Positions 17,298 through 27,492 are shown, counted from the first letter of the stretch. The stretch is DNA of 64,000 nucleotides from Sphingobacterium sp. (GCA_031286695.1 JAITTY010000011.1:310001-374000); one strand, 5' to 3'. Notes: generated from the sequence alone by a model not told the origin. Made by a program: numbers and translations.

Positions 17298-17876
17298 TTA
17301 TGATATCTGCTCGTATTTAAAAGAGCAGGTTTCAATATGATCATTGACCATGCCAACGGCTTGCATATAGGCATAACAAATGGTAGATCCAAAAAACTTG
17401 AACCCTTTTTTCTTCATGTCCTTTGCTATTTTGTCTGAAATCTCCGTAGTAGCAGGTACATGCTGCAAACTTGGCCAATGGTTTACGATGGGCTGCTGTT
17501 CAGGTAGGAAGCTATATAGGTAGTTATAAAAACTGCCATATTCAACCTGGATTTTTTTGAAAAGCTGTGCGTTGGCAATAGTTGATTCAATTTTATTGCG
17601 ATGTTTGATAATACCGGATTCCTTGAGTAACTGTTCGACAGTTTCGTTGCTGTACGCCGCTACCTCATCGACATCAAAGTTAGCGAAAGCTTCCTGGTAG
17701 GCGTTTCTACGACGGAGGATAGTAATCCAGCTCAAGCCCGCCTGAGCAGATTCCAGTACTAAAAACTCGAATAAGGTTCTGTCGTCTCTGACTGGCCGCC
17801 CCCATTCTTTATCGTGATAGGCAACGTATTGCTCGTCAGATCCGCACCATTGGCAACGTGTAATCTCTTTGTACAT
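17298..17876 (-). CDS. tag: DNA-3-methyladenine glycosylase I
   Basis: This 192-residue protein of the Tag/HhH-GPD family removes 3-methyladenine from alkylated DNA. Signature segments are RCQWCGSDEQYVAYHDKEWGRP at the N-terminus (with Cys and His residues used for zinc binding in the family), ESAQAGLSWITILRRR, and KFFGSTICYAYMQAVGMVNDH near the C-terminus with the paired Cys/His. Length and motif order match E. coli Tag. Confidence 0.94.
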   Translation of the reverse strand: MYKEITRCQWCGSDEQYVAYHDKEWGRPVRDDRTLFEFLVLESAQAGLSWITILRRRNAYQEAFANFDVDEVAAYSNETVEQLLKESGIIKHRNKIESTIANAQLFKKIQVEYGSFYNYLYSFLPEQQPIVNHWPSLQHVPATTEISDKIAKDMKKKGFKFFGSTICYAYMQAVGMVNDHIETCSFKYEQIS

Positions 17877-17999
17877 GTTCTATGAAGATTTTTTGGACGC
17901 AATATAACTTTTTATCCTAACTTTACGACCACAATTAAAGAGTTTCGAATGTAGACGGTCGTTGAGCATCTCATTGCCGTTAAGAGACAATTCATTTTA

Positions 18000-18971
18000 A
18001 TGAGCGTAACAATCTTCAAATATCATATTCTATTTGTATTATTTCTGCTGTTTTCAATATCGGGATTGAAAGCACAGCGGCGGGCGCAGCGAGCTGTTAT
18101 TCAAAGCAGCACAGTTGCGGCTGATAGTCTAAATGCTGTAAAAGATTCCGTTATTTCACCCAGCCAGAAAGTTTTGGAATCCTTGAATCCAGCACTACAA
18201 AATCAATATCGAATTGTAACCGTGGAAGAGAAAGGACTAATGGTTCATAACATTGATAATTTTGATGTACGGCAGTATTTTCAGGGGGAATTGAGGTACA
18301 GCAATTTGGATCGGCAATATGGAACGCTCAAGGTTCATCGTGAAAACTGGATCCTATTTACGGTTCTCGCATTAATTTTGGGGGTTGGGATGATTCGGGT
18401 ATTTTTTCCTTCAGATATTAAATTGGTCTTTCAGGGGTATTGGGATGATCGTGTTTTATTGTCTGTGAGTAAGGAGGATACGATCTTGACATCTTGGCCA
18501 TTTATATTTCTATTTATATTATTTTCGGGAGCGATAGGCTTATTTGTAAGTCTATTTTATGCGTATGAATTGAATAGATTCGATTTTATTACTTTCCCTA
18601 ATTATATGAAGACTGTAGGAATGGTTGGTGGTTTGTTCGCGTTAAAAATCGGATTTATCAGATTCTTATCCTTTGTTTTTGAAATTAGAAAGTTAGTAAA
18701 AGAATATGTGACGGTGTTGTATCTGATCTATTTCAACACACTTTTTTTAATGCTTCCTGTGTTATTAATTTTGAGCCTTGTTCCCTTGACATCGGTCGGT
18801 GTTGTGTTGCATTTGGCCATTGTTGGAGCCGGTTTGCTCTTTTTCTATCGGTTTCTTAAGACAGCGGCTCATATTATGTCCATGTATAAATTTTCAATTT
18901 CCTATTTAATTTTGTACCTTTGTTGCCTAGAAATAGCACCAATATTAATACTGTTAAGATTATTGAGCTAA
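18000..18971 (+). CDS. DUF4271 integral membrane protein
   Basis: The protein has 323 residues. A signal peptide (to about residue 25, GLKAQ) is followed by a soluble segment (about 26-115) and six or so membrane helices to the C-terminus. It resembles the Bacteroidota DUF4271 family, which is commonly found beside hemD; the function is unknown. hemD begins 11 bases after its stop, and a promoter-like element lies within the end of this gene. The assignment rests on topology and neighbourhood as much as on sequence. Confidence 0.7.
   Translation: MSVTIFKYHILFVLFLLFSISGLKAQRRAQRAVIQSSTVAADSLNAVKDSVISPSQKVLESLNPALQNQYRIVTVEEKGLMVHNIDNFDVRQYFQGELRYSNLDRQYGTLKVHRENWILFTVLALILGVGMIRVFFPSDIKLVFQGYWDDRVLLSVSKEDTILTSWPFIFLFILFSGAIGLFVSLFYAYELNRFDFITFPNYMKTVGMVGGLFALKIGFIRFLSFVFEIRKLVKEYVTVLYLIYFNTLFLMLPVLLILSLVPLTSVGVVLHLAIVGAGLLFFYRFLKTAAHIMSMYKFSISYLILYLCCLEIAPILILLRLLS
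18915..18922 (+). promoter_or_regulatory. Internal -7 promoter element ahead of hemD
   Basis: TACCTTTG matches TAnnTTTG about 60 bases before the hemD ATG at 18983, inside the end of the DUF4271 gene. It suggests hemD can be expressed independently of its upstream neighbour. Confidence 0.4.
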
Positions 18972-18982
18972 AACTGGTTAAT

Positions 18983-19753
18983 ATGCAAACTTCAGACGTA
19001 GAAAGAGCAAAGAAGGTAAAAAGTGTACTGGTGACTTTACCAAAGCCTGAAAACGATAAGTCCCCTTATTATGATTTAGCAAAGAAATACGGGTTAAAAT
19101 TAGACTTTCGAGGTTTTATACACGTAGAAGGAGTTCCTGCCAAAGATGTGCGTAGGGATAAGGTTAATTTAGCAGATTATTCTGCGGTAATATTTACAAG
19201 CAGAAATGCTGTAGATCATTATTTTAGAATTTGTGAAGAGATGCGATTTGAAGTATCTGCAGAAATGAAATATTTCTGTATTTCAGAAACAATTGCCCTC
19301 TATCTTCAAAAGTATATTCAATATAGGAAACGGAAAATTTTCTTTGGTAAACAGACCGCAAAAGATCTTGAGGAGGTGTTGAAAAAACACAAAGGAGAGA
19401 ATTTTTTATTCCCATGCTCGGATGTTGCTAATGAGGAAACAAGTAATTGGTTACAGCAAAATGGCTATAAGTTTACGCCGGCTGTTCTTTTTAGAACTGT
19501 TGTAAGTGATTTGACTGATCTGAAGGATGTTTTCTACGATGTTATCGTGTTCTTTAGTCCTTCCAGTGTGCAGTCTTTATATGATAACTTTCCGGACTTT
19601 AAACAGAACAATACCAGGATTGCTGCATTTGGTGCATCAACCCAGCAGGCACTTTTAGACCATGGATTGATTTTAGATATTCCAGCTCCGACACCAAAAG
19701 CGCCTAGTATGACAATGGCTGTTGAAGAATATATCAAAAAAGTAAATAAGTAA
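18983..19753 (+). CDS. hemD: Uroporphyrinogen-III synthase
   Basis: This 256-residue protein of the HemD fold cyclises hydroxymethylbilane to uroporphyrinogen III in tetrapyrrole synthesis. Evidence includes AVIFTSRNAVDHYFRICEEM, the FLFPCSDVANEE linker, VIVFFSPSSVQSLYDNFP and the C-terminal IAAFGASTQQALLDHG, which correspond to the conserved blocks of both lobes. The ATG at 18983 (MQTSDVERAKKVKSVLVTLPKPEN) is preferred over a TTG at 18920, because the latter would sit inside the predicted promoter element and the upstream gene. HemD sequences are weakly conserved, but the motif set is convincing. Confidence 0.85.
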   Translation: MQTSDVERAKKVKSVLVTLPKPENDKSPYYDLAKKYGLKLDFRGFIHVEGVPAKDVRRDKVNLADYSAVIFTSRNAVDHYFRICEEMRFEVSAEMKYFCISETIALYLQKYIQYRKRKIFFGKQTAKDLEEVLKKHKGENFLFPCSDVANEETSNWLQQNGYKFTPAVLFRTVVSDLTDLKDVFYDVIVFFSPSSVQSLYDNFPDFKQNNTRIAAFGASTQQALLDHGLILDIPAPTPKAPSMTMAVEEYIKKVNK

Positions 19754-19772
19754 TAGCCTAGCATAAGGTAAA

Positions 19773-19810
19773 TAACAAAAAGAGGGTTTTTTAAGACCCT
19801 TTTTTTGTTA
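19773..19810 (+). terminator. Terminator after hemD
   Basis: TAACAAAAAGAGGGT pairs with ACCCTTTTTTTTGTTA around a short loop. The following stretch to 20140 is AT-rich and I see no gene in it. Confidence 0.85.
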
Positions 19811-20143
19811 TTTAATAAGTTGGAAGTCCGGAAGGCTCTATGCACTTTTCCGTTGGTGTTGTTGCAGACTTTACCTTTCCGTATTGGATCGACACGATTG
19901 CTGTCTTTTGGCCAGATTTGACAGTTTACCCGCTGATATGCTTCTATTTATAGGCTACAAGGGGTTAGAAAAGAGGCGGCCTATTTGTGTTCAGTAGGGT
20001 ACAAAAATGACTTCGGGAGAGATCAATCGTGTTAAAATGTAATAAAAGTGACGTAGGTCATTGAGATTTTAAGTATATTTCTATTAAATTGCTTGGGGTA
20101 ATTTATTCCAATTAAAAATAAGGTCTAGGCCGTATTTTTAAAA

Positions 20144-20171
20144 TTTGATAGAAATATTTTTTTTATGTTTG
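20144..20171 (+). promoter_or_regulatory. Promoter of the JmjC-like gene
   Basis: TTTG at 20144-20147 and TATGTTTG at 20164-20171 match the -33 and -7 elements, with a slightly short 16-base spacer. Transcription would begin about 17 bases before the GTG start at 20195. Confidence 0.5.
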
Positions 20172-20194
20172 TAATTAAGCAAAATTAGTCAGTC

Positions 20195-21064
20195 GTGAAG
20201 TTAAAGCAAGTTGATAAAATTTCGGGCATTCGATCAGAGGACTTCTTAAAAAATTATCTGAAACCAGGTTTTCCTGTCATTATATCAGATTTTATCAGTG
20301 CAGAAAGTCCAGCGTGGAAGAAATGGAGTTATGATTACTTTAAGGAAATTGCAGGAGATATAAAAATAGATGTCTACGGAAAAGAGGAGGAGTCAATGGA
20401 CCGTGCTGCCAGTGCCCCTGTTGGCCATATGACATTTGCAGAATACTTGGATCTGATTACAAAAGAACCTACTGAATTGCGGTTGTTTTTGTTCAATCTG
20501 CTCAAAATACGTCCTGAACTGAAACACGATGTTATTTATAACGATGTGACAGGAGGCAAGGTCTTGCAATGGTTGCCATTTATGTTTTTTGGTGGAGAGG
20601 GTTCAAGTACCCGTAATCATTTTGATATTGACATGTCACACGTGTTTATTTCTCAGTTCCAGGGATTAAAACGTATCTGGCTTTTTCCGAATGATCAATC
20701 TGATTTGATGTATAAATTGCCGTACAACTTTCATAGTATTGCCAATCCAAAATATAGCAGCGAAGAGGAGTATCCTGGTATTAAGTACCTGGACGGCTAC
20801 GAAGCGGTAATCCATCCTGGAGAGACCTTATACATGCCAGCAGGATGGTGGCATTATATTCAATATGAAACGGAGGGCTACTCGATTTCTGTTAGGGCTT
20901 TAGCAAATTCGATCAGTGAGAAATTGAAAGGCGCGCGTAATCTGTTTATCACAAGGCATTTTGATAATACGATGCGAAAGATCTTTAAAGACCATTGGTT
21001 CCACTATAAAATTAACACAGCAAAACGTCGAGCCAATAATGCAATTAAAAGAAACAAACGTTAA
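20195..21064 (+). CDS. Cupin-like (JmjC-type) 2-oxoglutarate/Fe(II) oxygenase
   Basis: The protein has 289 residues and a GTG start supported by the promoter 17 bases upstream; no ATG precedes it in frame. It has a cupin_8/JmjC-like fold. An HxD metal motif is visible at His142-Phe-Asp144 (RNHFDIDMSH), and the distal metal histidine is His220 in MPAGWWHYIQY. PVIISDFI near the N-terminus is typical of the family (FIH-1/JMJD-like). Such proteins hydroxylate amino acids in proteins or small molecules; the substrate here is unknown. The C-terminus is strongly basic (AKRRANNAIKRNKR), which could contact nucleic acid or ribosome, but this is speculation. Confidence 0.82.
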   Translation: MKLKQVDKISGIRSEDFLKNYLKPGFPVIISDFISAESPAWKKWSYDYFKEIAGDIKIDVYGKEEESMDRAASAPVGHMTFAEYLDLITKEPTELRLFLFNLLKIRPELKHDVIYNDVTGGKVLQWLPFMFFGGEGSSTRNHFDIDMSHVFISQFQGLKRIWLFPNDQSDLMYKLPYNFHSIANPKYSSEEEYPGIKYLDGYEAVIHPGETLYMPAGWWHYIQYETEGYSISVRALANSISEKLKGARNLFITRHFDNTMRKIFKDHWFHYKINTAKRRANNAIKRNKR

Positions 21065-21068
21065 TATA

Positions 21069-21102
21069 GAAAGGGGACTTTAAAATGTCCCCTTTTGTTT
21101 TT
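21069..21102. terminator. Terminator between the JmjC-like gene and addB
   Basis: GAAAGGGGAC pairs with GTCCCCTTTTG, followed by a T-rich stretch. It lies between convergent genes. Confidence 0.8.
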
Positions 21103-21158
21103 AAGTATATTTTATATAAAGGATTTAGTTTGATCTCTCCTTAGAGCCTTTGCTGTAT

Positions 21159-24038
21159 TCATTCTTCTGCATCAGCCCATTTACTGGCTTCCCGATAGAA
21201 TAGGGTATAAGGGTCGCTTGGGTAAACTACCGTGTCCGGATTATGTCGAAATGGAATATCTGGGTTGAAGATTTCCTGAAGAATATCTCGCAAGAATCTG
21301 ACAAAATTCTCTTTCTGGAAAGCAAGGAATTCATCGGTCATTATTCCCTCTTTACCACTGAATAATGTCCCTTCTTCCCGCATTTTGCGCGCGACATAGA
21401 GATGAGGCTCAAGTTGTTTTCTTCCTGTTTTCTGTTCGAATACATAGGCATAGAATAGCGTTTGGACCATCGCTTTATTTTCGGTATTTGGAGCAAATAC
21501 CTGATCGATTTCTTTAAATATGATCGAATCCCCTCCTGTTTTGTAATCGACAATTCTACTGATGATGCGGTCGTCGTGTGTTATGACCTCGTCTACACGG
21601 TCGATGATGCCGTATAGCGAGACTTGTCGTTCCTCTCCATTGATTTGAAGGGGGAAAGGCAATATATAGTCGTTATCATTCTCGAGTTCGATAATCCGAA
21701 ATGCTTTGTAGTTGTTGATGTCATATTCGAGATACATCTTGACATATTCGCAGGCAATCTTCAGCATGATCCGCTGCAAACTGTTTAAATCATTTGCCGC
21801 CTTTAATTCGACCTGATATTGAATGCCGATTTCACGAATGACATGTGCCTCTATCTTGTCGATCTGCCCTTGCAGGATACTCGTCGGTGTAAAGTCCTGT
21901 TGCCCCTTGAATGGCAGAAATATGCGCTCCATTACATTATGAATGACTGTTCCCAGCTTATTCATCTCAAATTCCTGGGAGATCGAAGGTGGTTCTTTGA
22001 TGTTGGCGATATGTTTCAGGAAAAACTGCAAAGGAGATTGTAGGTATGTCGTAAGTGCTGTTGCCGATATCTTTTTCTGGTTAACGATAAAGTCCTGATA
22101 CATCTTTTCCCAGACTTCGCCACGTTTCTCGATAATAATTTCTTGAGCTTTATCTGCAAATTGGATGGTCTGCTGCTGAATTCTTCTGTCAAATTTAAAA
22201 TTGCTTTCAAATTCCAACTGTTTGATAAAGCGACTTTCTTCACCCGTTGAGCTCTCGTCAACCAAGCCATTGTAGAAAATATGTATTCCTTCACTGTATT
22301 GAAAATGGCGATAAAATAAATAGGCTGAAAGGGCATCTTGATTCTCCAATATAGGGAGTCCATAAGCACTTCTTAGACTATTGGGTATAAAGGTAGGTGA
22401 GTTGGAAGTCTTGGGAAGAATGCCTTCGTTTGCTCCTAGGATATAGACATTGTCAAAATTTAAACAACGACTTTCCAAGAGACCCATTATTTGGATGCCT
22501 TCGAGCGGATCACCTTCTATGGCCGAATTTATTGGAGCAATGGCTTTTTTAATCAAGCCGATCTGAAAGCTGATGCTTAAAGGAGCTACGGTTTCAAAAC
22601 CTAAAAGTAGCTGGTTTAGCGTTTTCTTTGTCTCGATCAGGAGGTTGTTGTCAATTTGGCGGATTCGCTCCTGGGAAGAAATGCCATGTAAAAGATCATC
22701 AACGAGTAGGATGAGCGATGGTATCAAATAGGCAGAATTTTCAATTGGAACAAAAAATTGGGGCAAAGCGCTCTCGAAATGAAGTTCTTCCAAAGCGATC
22801 TCAAATAACTGTTTGTCGGCGATTTCCCGTTGAATCTGCAGCTTATCTGCCAATGGAACCATTGTCAGCGGATGATTGATGAAAGTCTCGATAACCTGAT
22901 AGGAGATCTTTCGCCGTTTGAACTGTGATATTTCCAAATGCACCTCCATCCATAAGTCCAGTATGCCATAAATTGGAGATTGCGTCAGTGGATAACCCGT
23001 CGTGATATTGGGTTTTACGTCCGGCAGGCTTTGCAGCAAAGGTACAAGCAGGTTTTCATCGGCCAGCAGGATAGCGGAAGTCTGTTCCGTGTTGTTGTGC
23101 TGTTCGAGGATATCATACAGCAATTTTGTCTGGCTTATTTTCCCCGTACTCGCATATAGATTGACGGTGGATTTTCTATTTCCAATAATATTGGGGCTAT
23201 CACCCAGTGCATTGACCAAGCCTGTCTGAAAGATGTTGCGACGAATAAAGAGGCCTGCTTCCTGCATGTTGTCTTCTAGGTAATAAGCGTCTGCATCGAA
23301 GTAGAATAATGCGCGACCCTGATCCTGCCATTGTCTGAATAACTTCGCTTCGGCCTTATTCAACGCATTAAACCCGACAAACAGGATGTGCTGAAAAGAA
23401 GATGCAAATTGCTGATTTGTAGCCTTGCCTTCAACCAGGTCGCGGTAAATTGTTGGATAATTGGTTTGCCCCTCTGCTTTAAGTTTTTCTTTGAAACGAT
23501 CGTATAGAAAGGGCAATCTTTTCCAGAGCTGCAGAAAGCGTTCTTGGACCCCACTATGCCCAGCAATAGAAAAGGACTGCCAAAACTGACGGATAAATCC
23601 TTGCTGTTCTTGCGTGAGATGTTGAAAAGCAATATCAATTTTGGTATTGTCATAAAGTTCTAAATAGATCTGCTCGATGGGGACGAGATCATAATCCAGC
23701 TGGCCAAAGTCGCTCAATATAATTTCTGCAATTGGATAAAATTCTTCCAATGTTTCCGGCTGTTTGCCTTCTGCGATCAATAGCTCATTATGAATATTAA
23801 AAAGATGGAAAAATTGTGCTAGAGGACTTGCTTCAGTATCGTCGGTCGAAAGTCTAAAAAATTCCTGAATTGTAAAAAACTGAGGTGACCAGATCGCCTG
23901 TCCATACACTTCGGAAAGATGTTTTTTGAGGTAGGTAATCGGCCGTTTATTATTAAACACGATGGCAATCTCACTCAGATCGTTCCCAAAACGTTTTTGA
24001 ATGTCTGCTGCTACTAATTTTAGAAAGGCTGTCTGCAT
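21159..24038 (-). CDS. PD-(D/E)XK nuclease / inactivated helicase subunit, AddB-like
   Basis: The protein has 959 residues. The long N-terminal part has a helicase-like fold without a clear Walker A (IVFNNKRPITYLKKHL replaces it), as expected for AddB/RexB-type subunits. The C-terminal ~280 residues form a PD-(D/E)XK nuclease: TTYLQSPLQFFLKHI, HNVMERIF and the catalytic RIVDYKTGG near residue 832. With the AddA-like partner 7 bases upstream it should form a double-strand-break end-processing helicase-nuclease. No cysteine pattern for the AddB iron-sulfur cluster is evident. Confidence 0.85.
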   Translation of the reverse strand: MQTAFLKLVAADIQKRFGNDLSEIAIVFNNKRPITYLKKHLSEVYGQAIWSPQFFTIQEFFRLSTDDTEASPLAQFFHLFNIHNELLIAEGKQPETLEEFYPIAEIILSDFGQLDYDLVPIEQIYLELYDNTKIDIAFQHLTQEQQGFIRQFWQSFSIAGHSGVQERFLQLWKRLPFLYDRFKEKLKAEGQTNYPTIYRDLVEGKATNQQFASSFQHILFVGFNALNKAEAKLFRQWQDQGRALFYFDADAYYLEDNMQEAGLFIRRNIFQTGLVNALGDSPNIIGNRKSTVNLYASTGKISQTKLLYDILEQHNNTEQTSAILLADENLLVPLLQSLPDVKPNITTGYPLTQSPIYGILDLWMEVHLEISQFKRRKISYQVIETFINHPLTMVPLADKLQIQREIADKQLFEIALEELHFESALPQFFVPIENSAYLIPSLILLVDDLLHGISSQERIRQIDNNLLIETKKTLNQLLLGFETVAPLSISFQIGLIKKAIAPINSAIEGDPLEGIQIMGLLESRCLNFDNVYILGANEGILPKTSNSPTFIPNSLRSAYGLPILENQDALSAYLFYRHFQYSEGIHIFYNGLVDESSTGEESRFIKQLEFESNFKFDRRIQQQTIQFADKAQEIIIEKRGEVWEKMYQDFIVNQKKISATALTTYLQSPLQFFLKHIANIKEPPSISQEFEMNKLGTVIHNVMERIFLPFKGQQDFTPTSILQGQIDKIEAHVIREIGIQYQVELKAANDLNSLQRIMLKIACEYVKMYLEYDINNYKAFRIIELENDNDYILPFPLQINGEERQVSLYGIIDRVDEVITHDDRIISRIVDYKTGGDSIIFKEIDQVFAPNTENKAMVQTLFYAYVFEQKTGRKQLEPHLYVARKMREEGTLFSGKEGIMTDEFLAFQKENFVRFLRDILQEIFNPDIPFRHNPDTVVYPSDPYTLFYREASKWADAEE

Positions 24039-24045
24039 CGTGCTA

Positions 24046-27000
24046 TTATTTTACTTCAGTTAATTGATTTGATTTCGCATAATAGAGATAGGCTTTAACG
24101 TTGTTATAGCCAAGGTTCTCCAAATTCTTTTTATAGTTGTCGACTTGGTACTTATGTCCGATATAGTCTGTTTGTGTAAACTTGAAATCCAGGACGATTG
24201 TTTCTTCTTCTGAGGTGAAGACTTTATCAGGACGGATGGTCTCACCTTTGGCGGTAATGATACTCGCCTCGTTCCAGATCTTATAATTTCCGGTAAGCCA
24301 TTTATTGATCATGGGGTGTTTCCAGATCTGATTGATCTCTTGCATGAGAAAGGGTTCTTCCTCTTTGGAGAGAATACCTTCTTGGATCAGTTGGCGGACT
24401 AGTTTATGGATATCTTCTTCCTTTGAAATCTGAGCCATAATATCATGGGCCAATATACCGTACTGTGCCGCTTTTTCTAGCATCATGATATCATTGATGC
24501 TGCGTGAGCTCGATTTTTCTAAGGCCATTTCCAATTCTTTGGAAATAGGATAATGGCTCAGCGAAATAATATTGTCTTTTTGAGCCTGATGTTTTTTTTG
24601 TTCGATCGTTTGGTCGATGTATACACCTTTTTCTTCCAGTGCAAACGGAGCTATCGGGGTATCCAAGACCTGATAGAGTACATCGCTGATATATTCGTCT
24701 TTCATATCATAGCCTGTAATCTCGCCCGTCTTTTTATCAACAGTTTCTTTAAAGGACGGAGCTGTAATATAAAGGTGCTCAACTGCGCGGGTTGTTGCCA
24801 CATAGAATGTATTGAGTGCATCCATGTAGTTGAACAGCATCTCTTCAAAGTATTGTTTGAAAAAAACAGATTTTCCGACGGTGGAAGTATATTTAATTGG
24901 AATTTTTCCCAATTGAGCAAAGGGTGTATCTGACGTCTCGATCCAAAAATCGCCATTGATCATGCCGTCGAGATCCCAGGAACAAAAAGGAATCATCACC
25001 ACATCATAAGCCAGCCCTTTTGATTTGTGGATTGTGGTTACTTCGATCGCATTAATTTCTCCGTTGGAAGGGAGCACGGCCCGATTACCATCTTCTTCCC
25101 AGAATTCCAGAAACTGTATAATTCCACGTTCGCCGTTGGTGGAGAAGGTTGAGATCATATCTTTGAATGCGAGGAGGTAGGGGAGATGAATGTTGTCCAT
25201 GGTTGTGAAACCGTAGATTTCAATAAGCTTTTCAATCAAATGAACCAAAGGCTGTTTCTGTGCCATTTCCCAGGAGTCAATCAGCGCCTCAGGGAGATAG
25301 GCTTTAAGAGCATGGATATCATTGACAGCAAATTTTAACCACGCATCCTGATCGATTGTGTTATTTTGTATATGCTGATAGAGATAGACCATCTTTGCTT
25401 TATGGATGGTATGTTTATCCGAATTATAGACTAGCGCTTTCAAAGTTTCGATCAACAATAATACGGCATCATTACTCGCCAGCGACAGCGCATCACCGGA
25501 TATGACTTCAAATGCAAGCTGCTGTTCTTTTTTGAAGTCCATGAGTTTCTGGATGACCGATTTGGCTTGCGCATTGCTCCGCACCAGAATCCCGATCTGC
25601 TGTGATTGATAACGTCCGCTACGGAGCCAGTCACCTATTTTCTGACATAGTTGTACAAGCGATTCCTCAATAACCTGGTTTCTTCTGTAACGCCCATCAG
25701 TAACGGGGATGTAGGAGATCTCAATGGATCCTAATTGGTCAAGGTTTCCTTTTTTATGTTTAGGGACTTCCTGTTGGCTGTTTTCATAAGCTTTGACAAG
25801 CATCTGATCATTGCCAGAAGAAACCCACCACTGTTTACCTTCTTCATCGAGGCTTTCGGATACTTTTTCATTCAGTACCTGTTGCAGGTGCTGGGGAATA
25901 CTGCTAAACAGATAATTGTTTAATTGAATGATATTCGGAAGACTTCTAAAATTGGTGTCGAGGCTTCCGTTTTCGATAAAAGTCGTTTTGCCATGCTCAT
26001 CCAGGTGAAAGGCCTGGCCAACCTGTTGCTCGACCTGTTGCAGGAGGATACGCCAATCCCCGTTTCGCCAGCGGTAGATACTTTGTTTAACATCACCTAC
26101 AATCAGGTGTTCGCTGACTGTGCCTCTGGCATCTGCTAATGCATTGATCAATAGGGGGCTGTAGTTTTTCCATTGGATCCGCGAGGTATCCTGAAATTCG
26201 TCGAACAAAAAGTAGTTGAAGCGATTGCCGATTTTCTCCCAGATAAATGTGGGATCACTATTTTCATCAAGTCCGAGTTTATTTAATAGAATCTGCGAAT
26301 CGGAAATTAATTGAGCCCCATTGTCCCGTCGCCACTGTGTCAGTAAGTCGCTCATTTCCTTGAGCAAGCGTAGGTAATAGAGATTGTTCTGTACTGCTTG
26401 ATAGGCAATATAAGCCGACAGGTTATCGTGTAGCTTTTGGAACGATGCCAGGATGGGGCTAAGTGCTGCGATAAGATCATGGCGTATATTTTTGTCACTA
26501 TCCGTAAATGCATCTTCATTGTCGATCAATTGGAGATATTTTTCCAATACTTTGGCGATTTCAGAAGCGCTCAGTTTTTCTGTTTTTTTGTTGGTTTTGC
26601 TAGCGGATATTATTTTATTGCGCGATTTGCCTTTTAGGTCACTTTCGGAGATGTTAAATTTCTTGAACGTTTCACTAAACGCTTCAATCGTCATAGAGAG
26701 TGCTTCGGTGAAGGAGTTTATCTTCTGTTCAACCTCCTGATTAAGGAGATTAAAGACTTCCTTTGGATTGGCGGAGTTGATGTAACCATCAAATTCTTGG
26801 AAATTTTCAGAAAAAATAAGGCTTGCCAGGCCCATTAATTGTTGGCGGTAGTTCCAATTTTCATTTTTTGCTATTTTCTTTTCCGCATAGGCAATAATCC
26901 AGTCAAGGAGATCGGGGCGTTCATCCAGCAATTGATTCAGCATGACTGTGAGGTCATTTTTCACTTTATTGACATTCATTTCAATCTTATAAGCTGCATC

Positions 27001-27396
27001 AAGATTGAGTTCATAAGTAAATGCACGAATGACTTTTTGAGAAAAACCATCGATTGTACTGATCGTAAAATGACTGTAGTCATGTAGAATACGACGATAG
27101 ACCCGATAAGCTTTCTCTTGTACGAGATGTGGATTCCAATCGGGCTGTTGCTCGAGTAAAAGCTTTCTGAAATCTTCAATTTTAGCGCTGGCATTGCCTG
27201 TTGCCAAACCATGGAGTACCGAAAGTATACGTTCCTTCATCTCCGCAGTTGCCTTATTGGTGAATGTTACAGCCAAAATCTCTTTATAGCTATGCTCGTT
27301 GGAAAGCAGGAGAGTGAGATAGTGCAAAGTCAAGCTAAAGGTTTTTCCCGAACCGGCCGAAGCTTTAAGTATTTTTAATGGCGCAACAGATTTCAT
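24046..27396 (-). CDS. UvrD-like helicase with C-terminal nuclease, AddA/RecB-like
   Basis: About 1116 residues. The superfamily 1 helicase motifs are clear: Walker A ASAGSGKTF at residues 12-20, LAVTFTNKATAEMKER, LFDEFQDTSRIQW, GDVKQSIYRWR, TIHKSKGLAYDVVMIP and NTFYVATTRAVEHLYI. A PD-(D/E)XK nuclease is at the C-terminus, with VLDFKFTQTDYIGHKYQVDNY containing the Asp and Lys. The frame is open to a further start at 27465, but the ATG at 27396 (MKSVAPLKILKASAGSGKT) puts the Walker motif at the position normal for AddA, so it is preferred. The pair replaces RecBCD in recombination repair. Confidence 0.9.
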   Translation of the reverse strand: MKSVAPLKILKASAGSGKTFSLTLHYLTLLLSNEHSYKEILAVTFTNKATAEMKERILSVLHGLATGNASAKIEDFRKLLLEQQPDWNPHLVQEKAYRVYRRILHDYSHFTISTIDGFSQKVIRAFTYELNLDAAYKIEMNVNKVKNDLTVMLNQLLDERPDLLDWIIAYAEKKIAKNENWNYRQQLMGLASLIFSENFQEFDGYINSANPKEVFNLLNQEVEQKINSFTEALSMTIEAFSETFKKFNISESDLKGKSRNKIISASKTNKKTEKLSASEIAKVLEKYLQLIDNEDAFTDSDKNIRHDLIAALSPILASFQKLHDNLSAYIAYQAVQNNLYYLRLLKEMSDLLTQWRRDNGAQLISDSQILLNKLGLDENSDPTFIWEKIGNRFNYFLFDEFQDTSRIQWKNYSPLLINALADARGTVSEHLIVGDVKQSIYRWRNGDWRILLQQVEQQVGQAFHLDEHGKTTFIENGSLDTNFRSLPNIIQLNNYLFSSIPQHLQQVLNEKVSESLDEEGKQWWVSSGNDQMLVKAYENSQQEVPKHKKGNLDQLGSIEISYIPVTDGRYRRNQVIEESLVQLCQKIGDWLRSGRYQSQQIGILVRSNAQAKSVIQKLMDFKKEQQLAFEVISGDALSLASNDAVLLLIETLKALVYNSDKHTIHKAKMVYLYQHIQNNTIDQDAWLKFAVNDIHALKAYLPEALIDSWEMAQKQPLVHLIEKLIEIYGFTTMDNIHLPYLLAFKDMISTFSTNGERGIIQFLEFWEEDGNRAVLPSNGEINAIEVTTIHKSKGLAYDVVMIPFCSWDLDGMINGDFWIETSDTPFAQLGKIPIKYTSTVGKSVFFKQYFEEMLFNYMDALNTFYVATTRAVEHLYITAPSFKETVDKKTGEITGYDMKDEYISDVLYQVLDTPIAPFALEEKGVYIDQTIEQKKHQAQKDNIISLSHYPISKELEMALEKSSSRSINDIMMLEKAAQYGILAHDIMAQISKEEDIHKLVRQLIQEGILSKEEEPFLMQEINQIWKHPMINKWLTGNYKIWNEASIITAKGETIRPDKVFTSEEETIVLDFKFTQTDYIGHKYQVDNYKKNLENLGYNNVKAYLYYAKSNQLTEVK

Positions 27397-27492
27397 AGAA
27401 TGAAGGTATAAAGTAAAAAGTGAATTGGCAAAAATGTCGAAGACAATTTCGCCGGCAAAATACACAAGCGGTTCATCCTGTTTACATTTCGT

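Noticed and set aside
19840..19990. Possible further copy of the dispersed repeat (CCGTTGGTGTTG, TTTTGGCCAGA)
   Set aside because: The similar words occur in the wrong order and spacing; not a supported copy.
24553..24933. 126-codon frame antisense to addA
   Set aside because: It lies entirely opposite clear helicase motifs and has a composition expected from the complementary strand of coding DNA.
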